Translations under genes and position numbers: made by a program
Assembly (NCBI GenBank): GCA_017311185.1
Contig: JAESUZ010003506.1
Location: forward strand, 62,001-126,000
Source: Proteles cristata cristata
Taxonomy: Eukaryota > Chordata > Mammalia > Carnivora > Hyaenidae
DNA: 64,000 nucleotides
Direction: 5' to 3'
Part shown: positions 11,142 through 22,520 of the stretch, piece after piece
Position numbering within the stretch: the stretch's first letter is position 1
How the letters are laid out: every line of letters begins with the position of its first letter
Notes under the pieces: model-generated
The model's database searches: none
Told to the model about the DNA's origin: nothing
What the model saw: only the letters and a program-made list of their open reading frames with translations

Positions 11142-11245
11142 AGTAATGTTTTATAAATGAATATACTGAGGCTCAAAAAGGTTAAAATGACTAGTCCCAG
11201 GTCACACAGACCTCAAATACCAAAATGGTAAAGTACAGAAAGACT

Positions 11246-11618
11246 TTGCGACTCTATGTCCAATGCTGTATCCTTCAGAACACAGATCTCTTAACCTCTC
11301 CTACCATACTGGTTGATCCTCAAGGTCAGAAACTGTGTCTTAAAGATCAAGAACGTTTCTTCTCAAAGACAGAAATATCTCCTCAAAGTCAGAGATGGTG
11401 TTTTGCTCCCCTCAGTACTCTGACCATGTGGTATTGAGTGATGAAAGGTGAAGAATAAAATACATCAATCATTCATGAGACAAGGAAGTAGAGAGGTAGG
11501 GTAGATTAGCATAGGTGAGGAATGCTGGGGAAATTTGAAGAAAGACATTGAGGTAAAGATTAGCTCAGTCTTCTGACTCCTAATATAGTGTTCTTTCCAG
11601 TAAATTCTACCACCTTTG
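11246..11618. other. Unassigned sequence
   Basis: No repeat or gene is recognised between the MIR half and the AAAG microsatellite. Confidence 0.4.
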
Positions 11619-11619
11619 A

Positions 11620-11656
<37 letters not shown>

Positions 11657-11699
11657 CAAAAGAAAGAATCAAGGAAAGAAAGAGAAAGAAAGAAAGAAA
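11619..11699. repeat. (AAAG)n microsatellite
   Basis: Interrupted tetranucleotide repeat, purine-rich on the + strand. Confidence 0.97.
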
Positions 11700-11983
11700 C
11701 TTAGTTTGAGGTAAACACTTAAATGACAGCACAATAATAAATTTCTAAAGAAAACAAAGATGTTTGGAAATGTCCCTAAATTGGAGATTGCTTGTTAACA
11801 GGTAACAGGGCTTGCTTCTGAAGAGTCTTCATTGAAAGATATCTAGACTAGAGGGGCTATGGGCCAACCTGAGGTACCTGATATGACCTATAAGTCATTA
11901 CAAGTTAGAATAACGTGTCTGTATCCACACAAGATTGAAACTATAGATAAAAACTGAAAAAGGTAAAGAGAAAAATGGTCAAG

Positions 11984-12979
11984 TGCTGGGAGCTGCATCG
12001 GCCTCGCTGGGTGACAGTTACAGTGAGGAAATGGCAGTGTTTGCACAGTTCCTGCCATGAGAGACGAAAACTGGTATTTCCTTCTGCTACTACTGGTTTA
12101 TGTTGGAAATGAGCCTGCGGGTATTGACCAGGCCTCACAATATTCCAAATCAAACCGATATTCCCCACACAGATTCCTTATAAGGAAAAGCATTTTCCTG
12201 CCTTTTCAAAAGAGATTTTAGATGAAAGCATTGTGGATGATTGTCAAAAGGCTCTTCCTATGGGCCTTATGGATCCAAGACAGATAATAAAGGAGATTAA
12301 GAACACAAGAGTTACAAGTGAGTCTGGCCCTGAGACAAAGAGCCTAATTTAGAGTTAAGGACAGATACCCACCCCCACCCAATTGTTTCTGCTTGGAGCA
12401 CCAACCCCTAAGGCATCTTTGTTGATCAGTATTAGGAGTGACTTATTCTCGCCTTGAATATGCTGATTGCACCCTGTGAAGGAACCTATTGTAGGAACTT
12501 CTTCTTTTGTGAATATGGGAGCAAACATTGTGTTTCCTGAAAGAACTGTTTTTCTTAATATTTCTCCTTAAACAAACAAGCTATTGACCCCTGCTCACAA
12601 AGAACTAACTTCACCCTTTTTATGCTAAAAACATTGTCTTGTATGCTAAAGATACCTTCTTTCCCCATAGGATAAGCATCTAAATCACCTACCTCAATCA
12701 CTATTGATGAAGGTTATGCATGAGTCTTCTACAAATCTATGTTCTGGGAAATTCTTACATATCAAAGTAATTTGTCATCAGTAATCATTGTCTAAGGCAA
12801 ATTCCACTTCTGTCCCATCCCCCAAACACTTAATTGTAAAATAAAGTTGAGCCCCTGTCAGAGCAGAGATGCCTGCCTGGTAACCAGAAAGACTCTTGTG
12901 GCTCTCTCCTCCCTCCCTCCCTCACCAACACTGTCCATTCTTCAAAGACCCCTTGACCGGTCGGAGCCGGCCTCCAGCA
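11984..12979 (+). mobile_element. Probable ERV2-like solo LTR
   Basis: The 996-bp span starts TGCTGGGAGCTGCATC and ends GGCCTCCAGCA. It is flanked by 6-bp near-repeats GTCAAG (11978-11983) and GTTAAG (12980-12985), the length expected for betaretroviral integration. AATAAA stands at 12840-12845 and a CT-rich U5-like segment follows. The TGYTGGGAGC start resembles betaretrovirus-type LTRs. No internal region adjoins. Confidence 0.66.
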
Positions 12980-13246
12980 GTTAAGGGATATTGGAACTGG
13001 AGAGCATAGATGTCAGGGCATAGGAGGAGGTATACTCTTAGTGAACAGCAAAGAGCATATATGGTACCCCATATATTACCCCTTATAGGGAGCTGTCTGC
13101 TCCAGCCCTGCAGATGTTCAGCTCTGATTGGATGCAGGGTGGTGACTACCAATTCAACTATCTTTGGTTTTAGTTTAATTCCATTTAGTTCCTAAGGCCT
13201 GGATAATTTGAATACCCAAGTCTCTATCTCTCTGTCTCTATCTCTC

Positions 13247-13290
13247 TCACACACACATACACATACACACATACACATGCACGTGCGCAT

Positions 13291-13338
<48 letters not shown>
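13247..13338. repeat. (CA)n microsatellite
   Basis: About 90 bp of CA repeat with a purine-pyrimidine interruption (GCACGTGCGCATGCAC) that also has Z-DNA-forming potential. Confidence 0.97.
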
Positions 13339-13340
<2 letters not shown>

Positions 13341-13870
13341 ATCCTTTCATCCTTTGTATGTGAATTTCTCAACCGTTAGCCTTTTTCCTGGGTGGTGATT
13401 CTTTGAGTCAGATCCTCAGGCCTCTGCATGGTGAGGAGATAGGGAAGGCAATGGCTCTCTGTTTGAGAAGCAATTTCAGGTTTTATGCCATGAATGCATG
13501 TTGGTGAGTGTATGTACCCACTGAATGCTCTGAAAGCATGGGACATTATGCACTAATTTCCTATATCTAATTCTCCCAGAAGCAAAGTTACTATACCAGG
13601 AATGAAAAAACCCATGTGTACATAACACAGGGAAAAGGACTCCCTTTTCCCATCTCTCTTACCCAGGGACCATTATATGGTGTAGTAGAGTGATAGTAAA
13701 TATGCTATCCCTGCTCTGGCAAACATCAATAATCAATTATAACCGTGTTTTATATCAATCCATAATGCAGCCTTCCAATCTTCAACGAGCACTCTAAGCA
13801 GCTACCACCCAACTGATCAGTGACTGTATCAAAAAAGAAAACCATTTACTTTCCTTGATGTGAAGAAAAG
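13339..13870. other. Unassigned sequence
   Basis: No recognised repeat, exon or RNA gene. Confidence 0.4.
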
Positions 13871-13874
13871 GGCA

Positions 13875-14045
13875 GGGCTTTAGAATCAGAAACACATGGG
13901 TTCTCCTTTCACTTTTTCCACTTACAAGCTCTGTAATCTTTGGCAGTTTATTTCTCAGAGCCTCAGTTTCCTTATTTGTGAAATAGGGAAATTAGAATGG
14001 TCATGAAAATTCAGTGTCATAAAGCATTTATAACATAGTGGATGT
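13875..14045 (+). repeat. MIR
   Basis: AGGGCTTTAGAATCAGAAAC, CTTACAAGCTCTGTAATCTT and CCTCAGTTTCCTTATTTGTG follow MIR order. Confidence 0.8.
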
Positions 14046-14560
14046 CCACACCTGTTATTGCTGAGTTCCAGAATCTTACATTTAACATGTCTGCCTTTTG
14101 GGCTTTTCTTTAAAACAGGGCAAGGGCAATGAGGACTTCTCAGCAGCTGGTATGGCATAGTTTCCAGAAAGGAGATGCATGCCCCAAGGACAAACCTTAC
14201 CAGTCTTGGAAATTTTCTAAGGTCAGACTGGTAAGGAGATCTTGTTTTCCTTGACCCTGAGTGTCTCCATTTTTTTTATCCCCAATCAGCTCCTTCTCCA
14301 GCATTCCCTAGTTCACTATTTTATTTCCTGGCAACTAAAAAATTCTTCAAGAGATTTAATCAAAATGAAGCATCATTTCATTGAAAGCCACTGTCCTCCT
14401 TTCCTTTTGCCTCTTAGAGTGCTCCATTGCAGGTTTCTTTGCTGGCTTCTCTCATTCGGTCCAGACTATGGGGCTCTTAAGCCTTACATCCTAGGTTGGC
14501 TTCTCATTCCAAATTCTGTCTTTGGTCATTCCCTGCCACTCCTAGAACTTTAACTCCTAG
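14046..14560. other. Unassigned sequence
   Basis: A 103-codon open frame at 14242-14553 has no recognisable domain and shows no start or splice context of a real gene. Confidence 0.4.
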
Positions 14561-14562
14561 TT

Positions 14563-14998
14563 GCATAGTTTGTCAGGCCTGTCGTAAAATAAGCAACACA
14601 ATTGTATGATGTAAATAAGGGAAATATGCCTCACATTGTTGGAGCCAACAAGTCCAAAATCAAGCATCAGTAGGGTTGGCTCCTTCTGAAGGCTATGAGA
14701 ATCTGTTTCATGCCTTTTCCTAGCTTTTTGTGGTTTGCTGGAAATCTTTGACATTCCTTGGCTGTCGCTGTATTATCTTCACTTGGCTTTCTCTCCATGC
14801 GTGTCTATGTCCAAATTTCCCCTTTTTAATAAGAACACCAACTATATTGAATTAGGGGCCCACCCTACTCCAGTATGACCTAATCTTAACCAATTACATT
14901 TGCAATGACCCTACTTCCAAGTAAGTGCACATTCTTAGGTACTGGAGTTTAGGATTTCAACATATGAATTTTAAGGGGACACAATTCAGCCCATGGCA
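14563..14998 (-). mobile_element. MLT1/MST-type MaLR LTR
   Basis: Reverse-complement MaLR landmarks: TTGTCAGGCCTGTCGTAAAA at the start, CCACCCTACTCCAGTATGAC, and TTCAACATATGAATTTTAAG with GGGGACACAATTCAGCCCAT at the end. Confidence 0.85.
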
Positions 14999-15049
14999 CC
15001 CATCATCTGATGACTTCCCCCAAAGACCATCAATACTACTGTTTCTACT

Positions 15050-16060
15050 GATATTCAGACTTATGTATCAGCTGCCTGCTGGACTAGTCCATCTACATGT
15101 CTATCCCTCAGGCATCTCTGACTCAATCAAGATGCTTTCCCTGCTACTGCCACTAGGATCTCACCTAAACTTGGCTCTCCTCCGTGATCTCTGTTGTTAG
15201 TTTTACCATCTTCTCAGTTATGTAACTGTGAAGCTTCAAACTCTTTGACTCCCTCTTCATGTCCCCCATATAATCATTTCTCAGGTGTTGCAGATTCTAG
15301 CTTTATTATATCTTAATTATGTCTTGTCCTGTTCTCATTTGTCCTAATTGAAGGCCTTCACTGTTTTTCACCTGGACTGGTGCAGTAGCCTCCAGCTGTC
15401 TCCCTGTCCCCCATCTCACCTCCCTCTGGTCCATTTTCCCTTATATACAAGAGTTACTGTCTTTAAGCACAATTCTTCCAGTGGCTCCACTCCTCATAAG
15501 CAGCTGCTTTCCCATTTTTTCCTGTGGCAATCCTGGTCTCCATAATGCCCTCCCCTTACATTAACCTATTTAGACTTTTAGCTGAAAGGCCACATCTTCC
15601 ACCCCTGTATCATGTGACCACCTTCATTTGGACTGTTTATACCTCTCTAACAGCACTTCACATATTCTACCCTGAGAGCTGTATAGTTATATGTTATCTC
15701 CATTATCACCCTCCTTCCCCTATACACATACTAATACAATGTAATTGTTTTATTTATTTTATTTTTTATTTATTTCTGAGAGAGAGAGAGCGTGAGCAGG
15801 GGAGGGTAAGAGAGAGAGGGAGACCCAGAATCTGAAACAGACTTCAGTCTCTGAGCTAGTGGTCAGCACAGAGCCCGACCTGGGGCTGGAACCCAGGAAC
15901 CATGAGATCATGACCTGAGCCGAAGTCACATGCTTAACCGACCGAGCCACTCAGGTGTCCCTCAATTTAATTGTTTTAAGGCAAGTTCTGAATATTCCTC
16001 ATCAGAGTATTCTACATGTCTGGCTTGCTGCAGTGAGCCAGTAAATATTGGTTGAGTGAT
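15050..16060 (+). repeat. L2 fragment interrupted by a SINE
   Basis: Diverged L2 text (CACCTGGACTGGTGCAGTAG and CCAGTGGCTCCACTCCTCAT) runs to about 15752. The SINE at 15753-15962 interrupts it, and an L2-like end (AGTAAATATTGGTTGAGTGA) follows near 16039-16058. Confidence 0.6.
15753..15962 (-). mobile_element. Felid SINE in L2
   Basis: Reverse-complement SINEC. A 16-bp duplication with one mismatch (15737-15752, 15963-15978) fixes the ends. Confidence 0.95.
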
Positions 16061-16608
16061 TTGAAAACCCTTGGAACTTGTTGCCATGGTCTCTGCATAC
16101 TGCTGTATATTGCTGCATAGAAAGCAGCTGTGTTGGACTAAAAAAAAAACTCTTCTAAATTGGGTCAGTTTATAGACTAGGCATATCAGCTGCTTAGTGC
16201 TCAGCAACCTCCTCAGCAAGCACCTTCCGGTGAGCTGATAGGGAAGTGGGAGCAAAGAGGGATTGGATGAGTTCCCCACACCTAGCAGCAGCTACTGAGC
16301 AGTAGGATGGGGGAGGCTCAGGGAGCAATCCAATTTATATAGGGAAAAAATGTGTGGTGACCTTAATGGCAAGGAGACTTATCATCTGAAACCTATAGTA
16401 AAAGAGCCCATAGAGATTCAGTGGGGGACACCTCTCTAGCCCACCCCCATTTTAAACTTCATTTGAATCTTCCTTTGACTTTCCCTTAAAATGAAGTCTA
16501 TTTTTTTTGCTTCTAAACTGTCACTTAGTATACAAAAATAATCATTTTTATATCCTATGTTGCTAAATCTGGACACAAAGCTATTTCTTCTGCCTGCTTC
16601 CCAGCAGT
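16061..16608. other. Unassigned sequence
   Basis: No recognised repeat or gene. Confidence 0.4.
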
Positions 16609-16609
16609 G

Positions 16610-16700
16610 GAGCTGCAGACATCAGAAAGGAGAACTGACTTATGCAAGGTCACATGGCAAGGAGGAGCTCAGACTGGAAATCACAAGCTGCCCTTGCCAT
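16610..16700 (-). repeat. MIR fragment
   Basis: ATGCAAGGTCACATGGCAAG and GAGCTCAGACTGGAAATCAC resemble the reversed MIR core. Confidence 0.55.
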
Positions 16701-16951
16701 CTTTTTTCCTTACAGGAGTCCAAAGATGGGGTGATGCACCACTGAAAACGGGCTCTTCAAAAGACTAGAAGGGGACAGGTGTTGAAATGCCCCTAGGCAT
16801 AATCTGAGACCTAGAAAACCTGACTACCACTGCAACAAATGCCAAGGGAAAGAAATTGCCTGCAGCTTAAGATCATGGGCCCTGGAGTCTGATAGGTAAA
16901 CAAATGACCAAATGCATACTGCTAAGTAATCTTAGGGCCACAGAGACGGAA

Positions 16952-16973
16952 GTGTGTGTGTGTGTGTGTGTGT
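16952..16973. repeat. (GT)n microsatellite
   Basis: Short perfect GT run. Confidence 0.95.
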
Positions 16974-17455
16974 ATACATGTGCATTTCAGCAAGCCCCTC
17001 TGAGAAGTGAGATTCAGTATTCATCTTTGGCAAAATACATGAAAGTCCTTATCATTATTATGATACAGAGTCTTCACAGAGGCCTGCTAAGGCTGCTGTC
17101 AAGTCAACAAAATACAGAGGCAGAGGAGGTCCAGGCAGAGGTGATTGAGCAGATTGAGTTCAAATCCATTATACCCCAACTCCTTTCCCTGTGGTCCCAT
17201 AACACCTGTTTCCTCACTGAAAGCCAGCAAGACCCTGACTGTATTAGGTCCTCCAGCCCTTTTTCTAGTGGGAGAGTCAGTCATGATTTCTAGATCTTTT
17301 GACCCTCTGTGAAGGATGGTTAAAGGAGAGTTCACTTAGGAACACCAGCCTGGGCTTAGCATCCCTTTCTGTAGTACTGATAGGGCCTCCATACAAGAGT
17401 GCCATTTTTCTTCCCATGGCAAGGTCTCTGGTTTTCTTCCTATCATTTGCTTGCT
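16974..17455. other. Unassigned sequence
   Basis: Open frames of 129 codons on + and 78 and 84 on - overlap here. None shows a domain, splice site context or family match. Confidence 0.4.
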
Positions 17456-18210
17456 GTGAAGTATAGCAGTGAAGTGTGTGAGCTCTGGAAACAAACTGCT
17501 TATGTTTGAAACCTGCCTCTGTTACTTCCAATTAGTGTAATTGTCAGCAATATAGTTAACCTCTCTCGGCCTCAGTGTCCTTTTCTATAAATCAGAGATG
17601 ATAACACAGGTATCTCCCATTTCTCAAAAGTTTGTGTTAGGCCACTTTTATGAAAGACCTGCATTAATTCCTGTTTTTACTAACTGAAAGAAATCCAATG
17701 AGGGTTTTTGCTTTTATGAAAGAAACCAAAGAGTGAAAATAGAGTTCAGCATTTTGTTTTGCAGCAAGTCATTATAGAGGCAGTACACCCTCAGCAGTAA
17801 GAGTAGCACTGGAAGCTTCTTTCCTGGGAACTACACACAGCATTTTGGCATCAAGCTGTTATAGCTTTGAAATGTGTCTGTGAGCATATATGCTTTATAT
17901 CAATTTATTTTACGCATTTATTAGCAAGATATGTATCAGAAGAGTCTAAGAGTTTAAGAGAGGTTATTTTGGGGCCCTGGGAATGCTCAAAAATGGTTCC
18001 ATATAAAATAATGGTAGTTTCTTTTTTATTTTATCCCATTTAGGCTTAGGAAACGTTTCATAGGAATGCTCTACTTTCAGATAGTAGAGGAAGCATGAAA
18101 TACCTACCTCACTGGAGTTTTGTGAGCATTCAGTAATTTCCTCCAGGTAAAGCTACTAGAATTGTGCCTGGCTCATAGGAAGTGCTATATAATTTATAAG
18201 TTATTGCTGT
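17456..18210 (+). repeat. MIR split by an old DNA transposon
   Basis: The 5' half (GTGAGCTCTGGAAACAAACT and CCTCAGTGTCCTTTTCTATA) ends near 17615. The 3' half (ATACCTACCTCACTGGAGTT and TTGTGCCTGGCTCATAGGAA) resumes near 18100. The two are collinear MIR parts. Confidence 0.8.
17616..18098. mobile_element. Old DNA-transposon-like insert in MIR (Tc1/mariner-type?)
   Basis: About 480 bp separates the MIR halves. Both ends hold diverged inverted sequence around TATGAAA (TTTTATGAAAGACC near 17648 and the complement of GTTTCATAGGAATGC near 18055). TA dinucleotides stand at both candidate boundaries (GGTATC, AATACC). It carries no coding capacity. The phrases feel like a known mammalian MITE of the Tigger group, but I cannot name it. 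Confidence 0.5.
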
Positions 18211-18980
18211 AGTCATTCCCCTTTTGGAGTCCCTTATTTCCTCATGTCTGCAGTACAATAATGTTTACTTTGTACAGCTCCTGAAGTCAAGGAACAAATG
18301 GATGAGAAAATACTAAGAGAAATTATTTAAGATGCATTGTGCCTGCAAGATGGGTATAATATCCGGGGGCATATTTCAACTGGGTTTTGGCTGTAGCTAT
18401 AATACAAATTATAGAAATCAAGGTGTGGTTATGATTAGTGACCTTTAGGTAGGACTTAGAAAGCTGGGATTATCTGTGAAGAGTGGTACCAACCTGTATT
18501 CTCATTGACATTTGGGATTCTTTCTCTCTCACACACATTTTAATTTCCCAGACAGTGAAGTATTTCACAGTTTCATGTTACTTTAGACTATTACAACTGA
18601 ACCTTACATGCAGTTTGGTTATAGATGACATTTAATAATGTTAGAATTTATTTTATTCAGTCAGTCTTATTAAAGAAATCTAAGATTACTTATTTAAAAA
18701 AGATAACATTGTGATAAGTAACCTTTAATCTTATGTTGAAGTTTGAGAATTTCTATGCAAAATAAAAAAAAATGGCCATGTAAAATGTCAGAAATGTGAA
18801 TGTAAAGTCCAGTCCAGTCTCAATTTCACCATCTATAAACTGAAATTGTTAATCTCTTTCCTGGTTGTCTGGCAGGACCATGATATATTTCAAATATGAT
18901 AATGAATATCAAAGTGAGTAAAAAATTATAATATCTACATGTCAGTTAATAATAACAGTATAATAACAGTAATACTAACT
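18211..18980. other. Unassigned AT-rich sequence
   Basis: No repeat or gene is recognised. Confidence 0.4.
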
Positions 18981-19138
18981 ACAGTGATCATGTATTGAGT
19001 ATCTACTTTGGGCTAGGTACTTTTGATAATAATAGCCAACACCATGCCACATGCTATTCTACAAAGTTTACAAAAATTCTCACAACAGCCCTAGGGGGTA
19101 AGTATTATTATCATCATCCCTGTGGTATAGCGACAACA

Positions 19139-20057
19139 CTTGAGGTGGTTTTGGAGTGATGGTGGAGGGGGTCCAGGGCCAATGGGCAAGAAAGAATTCT
19201 TGAGATGTCTTTGGTCCTTTTATTAAAGCAAAGGGACAAAATGTGTGGGCAGAAAAAGAAAAAGCAACACTGGGGTGGTGAGGATTGACTGATTACATAC
19301 TATGGAGTTGGGGGCGGTAAAGGAAAAATGGAGGTTTCCTCTTTTATATACTAAAGACTCTTAAGATACTGGAGACCTAGCTATTGTCAAGCTAAGGTTG
19401 TTTTTCCCTTTAGCAAAGAATTAACATTAAGACAGTAAGAGAGTTCTTGGAAGAATGTTTTACTTTGCCAATCTCAAGTATTTGTCAATGGGCTGCAGGT
19501 TATGAAGAAACTTAGGGGTGCCTGGGTGGCTCAGCCCTTTAAGCATCCGACCTCAGCTCAGGTCCTGATCTCAATGGCTAGTGAGTTCAAACCCCAAACC
19601 CTGCATTGGGTTCTGTGCTGACAGCTTGGAGCCTGGGACCTGCTTAAGATTCTGTGTCTCCCTCTCTCAGTCCCTCCCCTGTTCATGCTCTCTCTCTTTC
19701 TCAAAAATAAACATTTAAAAAAAACTTAAAAAAAGAAATTTAATTTTATGTACATTTTCTGCTTGCCTTTGTTCGCCATATCACTATGAAGGGGAGGGTG
19801 ATAAAAACTCTAGGAAACTGAGTCTATAAATTTCTGGAGATTGCCTTTTTTATTGTAAATCATTAAAACAGTTTCAAACTGATGGAGACTGGTGTCCTGC
19901 ATGACTGTGGTCTCTATCAGTTAACTTCCCCCACTTTCCTTTGTTCTTGGTCATCCAGGAGTGCCTGAGGAATATCACACATATATCTGATGCAAAGGTG
20001 AGAGGGGGTTTGCAGGGTGTCATCTTGCCTTGTGCTCCCTCATCAGTGTTGATGTAC
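19139..20057 (-). mobile_element. Probable solo LTR (ERV1-like), minus strand
   Basis: Read on the minus strand, a TATATAAAAG box (complement 19341-19350) precedes AATAAA (complement 19219-19224) by about 120 bases, followed by a U5-like CT/CA-rich end. It interrupts a MIR, so it is an insertion. The target duplication is not readable, so edges are approximate. A SINE lies within at 19515-19732. Confidence 0.6.
19515..19732 (+). mobile_element. Older carnivore SINE inside an LTR
   Basis: SINEC with a diverged body (CCTGCATTGGGTTCTGTGCT). Duplication AAGAAACTTA/AAGAAATTTA at 19505-19514 and 19733-19742. Confidence 0.93.
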
Positions 20058-20424
20058 AAAGATGTGAAATCACTTTCTCTAGACTACACAGCTAGTAAGT
20101 GGCAGATCTGGAATTTGAACCAAGGTTGTACTGTTGTGGAATACATGCTTGTAATCACTATACTACATGCTTTTAGAAAAACTTTTCTGAATTGTATGGG
20201 GTAATATTGTTTTTAATGACAGTTAATCCAGCCTTAAATGACCTCCCACTGGCCAAGCATCAAAATATAAACAAAATAAAAATATTCATGGACACATAAA
20301 AATGAAGACAGCTAACTGAAATGAATTGAGTCCAGAAGAGTCATGAATCTATGAGTATACTAAAAAAGAGTAAATCAAATAACTGACTGATTCAGTAGAA
20401 TTGGTCAGATATGCCTCAGACAGC

Positions 20425-21060
20425 AACAATAATGATAATAGCTAATATTTATTGAGTTCAATGCTTATTGAGTTTATTAGCCCTTTTACTGTGGGCACTA
20501 TTCTTAATAATTTACACATATTAGCTAATTTAATCTTCACAACTACTCGATGAGGTAGATACAATTATTATCATTCCTATTTTACACATGATAAATGGGG
20601 CATAAGGAAGTTATGTATTATATTCTGTTACAGAAAATACTCAGAGCCCAGGAAGAGACAAGGCACATGTACTCGGGGAATCAGAAAAAGACTGTTTATT
20701 GTGCCCCAGTGCTGGCCCAGTAGAGTCATCTCTAAAGGCTGAGCTTTGAACCTAGGCATCAGCCTCCTTTTATGGCTTGGATGGGGGTGGGGGGGGTTGA
20801 GAGACAAAAGAAAAAGGGGAGGGGGCACTTATCAGTGGTGCTATCCGGCAATTGGTGGACAGAGGAGACAAGCAAGATTACAGAAGCCAAAAGTATGCAA
20901 GGGGAGTATCTGACATCTGACTGCCCCTTTTTATCTTGTTTTTACTAGCTTTTCTTCTCAATTCAAGATTCTAAGGCTAGTAAATTGTAGGACTAAGATT
21001 TATAGTCCAGCCGTCTGTCTCCAGAATCTGTTGTGCTCATCCCTTATGCAGTATTGCCTA
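20425..21060 (-). repeat. MIR split by a solo LTR
   Basis: Left half (TAGCTAATATTTATTGAGTT and CTCGATGAGGTAGATACAAT) to 20625; right half (GGCTAGTAAATTGTAGGACT and GTCTCCAGAATCTGTTGTGC) from 20961. Confidence 0.82.
20626..20960 (-). mobile_element. 335-bp solo LTR (ERV1-like), minus strand
   Basis: TG and CA ends are flanked by the 4-bp duplication ATTC (20622-20625, 20961-20964). On the minus strand CCATAAAAGG (near 20766-20775) precedes AATAAA (complement 20695-20700). It lies within the MIR. Confidence 0.82.
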
Positions 21061-21104
21061 ACTGCATTCACATATGCTCTTTTCTCAGGCTAAAGCCTGG
21101 GTTG

Positions 21105-21275
21105 ATAAGTAAAATAATTAACATTTATTGAGTGCTGACTGTGTGTCAAGTACTGTGACCATGATGAGACCAATTACAAATAAATAATGCATTTAATCTT
21201 TACAGTAATCCTGAGATTCAGGGAGTATAAGTTTTAATTCCCATTTGACAAAAGGAACAGAATTAGAAAGGATTA
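21105..21275 (-). repeat. MIR
   Basis: AACATTTATTGAGTGCTGAC and TTAATCTTTACAGTAATCCT in reversed MIR order; truncated by the SINE that follows. Confidence 0.75.
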
Positions 21276-21278
21276 TAG

Positions 21279-21491
21279 GGGCTCCTGGGTGGCTCAGTCG
21301 GTTAAGCAACCGACTTCGGCTCAGGTCATGATCTCACAGTTTGTGGGTTCCAGCCCCGCGTCGGGCTCTGTGCTGACTGCCAGCTCAGAGCCTGGAGCCT
21401 GTTTCAGAGTCTGTGTCTCCCTCTCTCTTTGACCCTCCCCTGCTCACGCTGTCTCTCTCTCCTAGAAATAAATAAAACATTAAAAAAAAAA
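21279..21491 (+). mobile_element. Felid SINE
   Basis: Near-consensus SINEC (GGGCTCCTGGGTGGCTCAGT to AATAAATAAAACATT and an A tail). Its target duplication is not clear. Confidence 0.95.
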
Positions 21492-21694
21492 GAATGGTGT
21501 TGAGTTTATAATGCAGAAGAAACTATTTGTAAAAAAAAATAAACAAGTAAATAAAATATAAATAAAAAATAAAATGACTGATTAGATTAATTCCATCTGC
21601 TACCTTAATTCCCCTTTGTTGTATAACCTCACCTATTCATAGGTTCCAAGAATTAGGGCATAGACATTTTTGGGGGACCTTTATTCTGCTTACC

Positions 21695-21912
21695 TCATCA
21701 TGTGTCAGGCACTATTCTAAGTGCCTAACATGTATTAACTGCAATTAATCCTCAAAATCAGAATTCGGAAGTAAAGAATATTAGTATTTTCATTTTATAG
21801 ACAAGGAGACTAAAGCATGCAGAGTTTAAATGGGATCCGAAGGTCCCACAGCTAAGAAATGGTGGAGTTAGAATTTGAACCCAGGAAATGGAGCTCCTAA
21901 GTTTTACTCTTA
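21695..21912 (-). repeat. MIR
   Basis: TGTGTCAGGCACTATTCTAA, GACAAGGAGACTAAAGCATG and AGAATTTGAACCCAGGAAAT follow reversed MIR order over nearly the full element. Confidence 0.88.
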
Positions 21913-22289
21913 TCCACCCAACTGTTACAGGTGTTCCAATCAAATTGGGGTGGGGTCTTATTCAACTGTATATAACCCACTGCCTAGCACTGAGCCAGGC
22001 TCACCTGTCTATTGAAGATAATCAAGTAAATAGGTCTTTATTTAAGGTAGACCTGGTATGTATATACTCGACTAGAGGCTAAAAGGTAAAGAGTATAATT
22101 TATGAAAATGAAATAAGTTGCCTAGGGCAGGAAGAAGGGCCAAGAGAAAAAATGCTCCATTTTTAAGATGTTTTACAAGCATAAGATATTATAAGGTCCT
22201 ATAAATTATATTGTTCCATCTAGCATTTATCTTTACCACCCCAAGGCCAAGAACTTTTATGCTTGTTTTATCTGGTAGGAATTACATAT

Positions 22290-22515
22290 AGCTGGTGGTA
22301 ACAAACATGTGATATAACAGTGGCTCAAATAAGGCAGGCATTTTTGTATCATGTGAAAGAGACCTACAGGTGGGTTGTTCAAGGCTGGTATGGTGACTTC
22401 ATCATCCTTAGCACATGGTTTTAATCCTCAAGGTTGTAAGATAGCTACTGGAATTCCAGCTGTTACATCCATATTACAAACATTGGGAAGGGCACAAATG
22501 TCACATACTACCTGT
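22290..22515 (+). repeat. Unclassified mammalian repeat-like segment
   Basis: Phrases such as GGGTTGTTCAAGGCTGGTAT and TTAGCACATGGTTTTAATCC feel like a common mammalian interspersed repeat that I cannot name. A relative may lie at 46150-46685. Confidence 0.4.
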
Positions 22516-22520
22516 CACCA

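Larger units (their letters stand above)
10477..11240 (-). repeat. MIR split by a solo LTR
   Basis: The left half (AGCCTCACAACAACATTGG) at 10477-10531 and the right half (TGAGGCTCAAAAAGGTTAAA and CAGGTCACACAGA) at 11142-11240 are collinear parts of one reversed MIR. Confidence 0.8.
18985..20165 (-). repeat. MIR split by a minus-strand LTR
   Basis: The left half (GGGCTAGGTACTTTTGATAA and CAACAGCCCTAGGGGGTAAG) ends near 19135. The right half (CACAGCTAGTAAGTGGCAGA and TGGAATTTGAACCAAGG) starts near 20060. These are collinear parts of one reversed MIR. Confidence 0.8.

Noticed and set aside
10532..12979. A provirus with two LTRs
   Set aside because: The two LTRs have different ends, lengths and target-duplication sizes (4 and 6 bp), and no gag, pol or env sequence lies between them.
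16904..17531. Overlapping ORFs of 129, 78 and 84 codons
   Set aside because: No domain or family match; the + frame includes a GT microsatellite. Coding would need transcript evidence.
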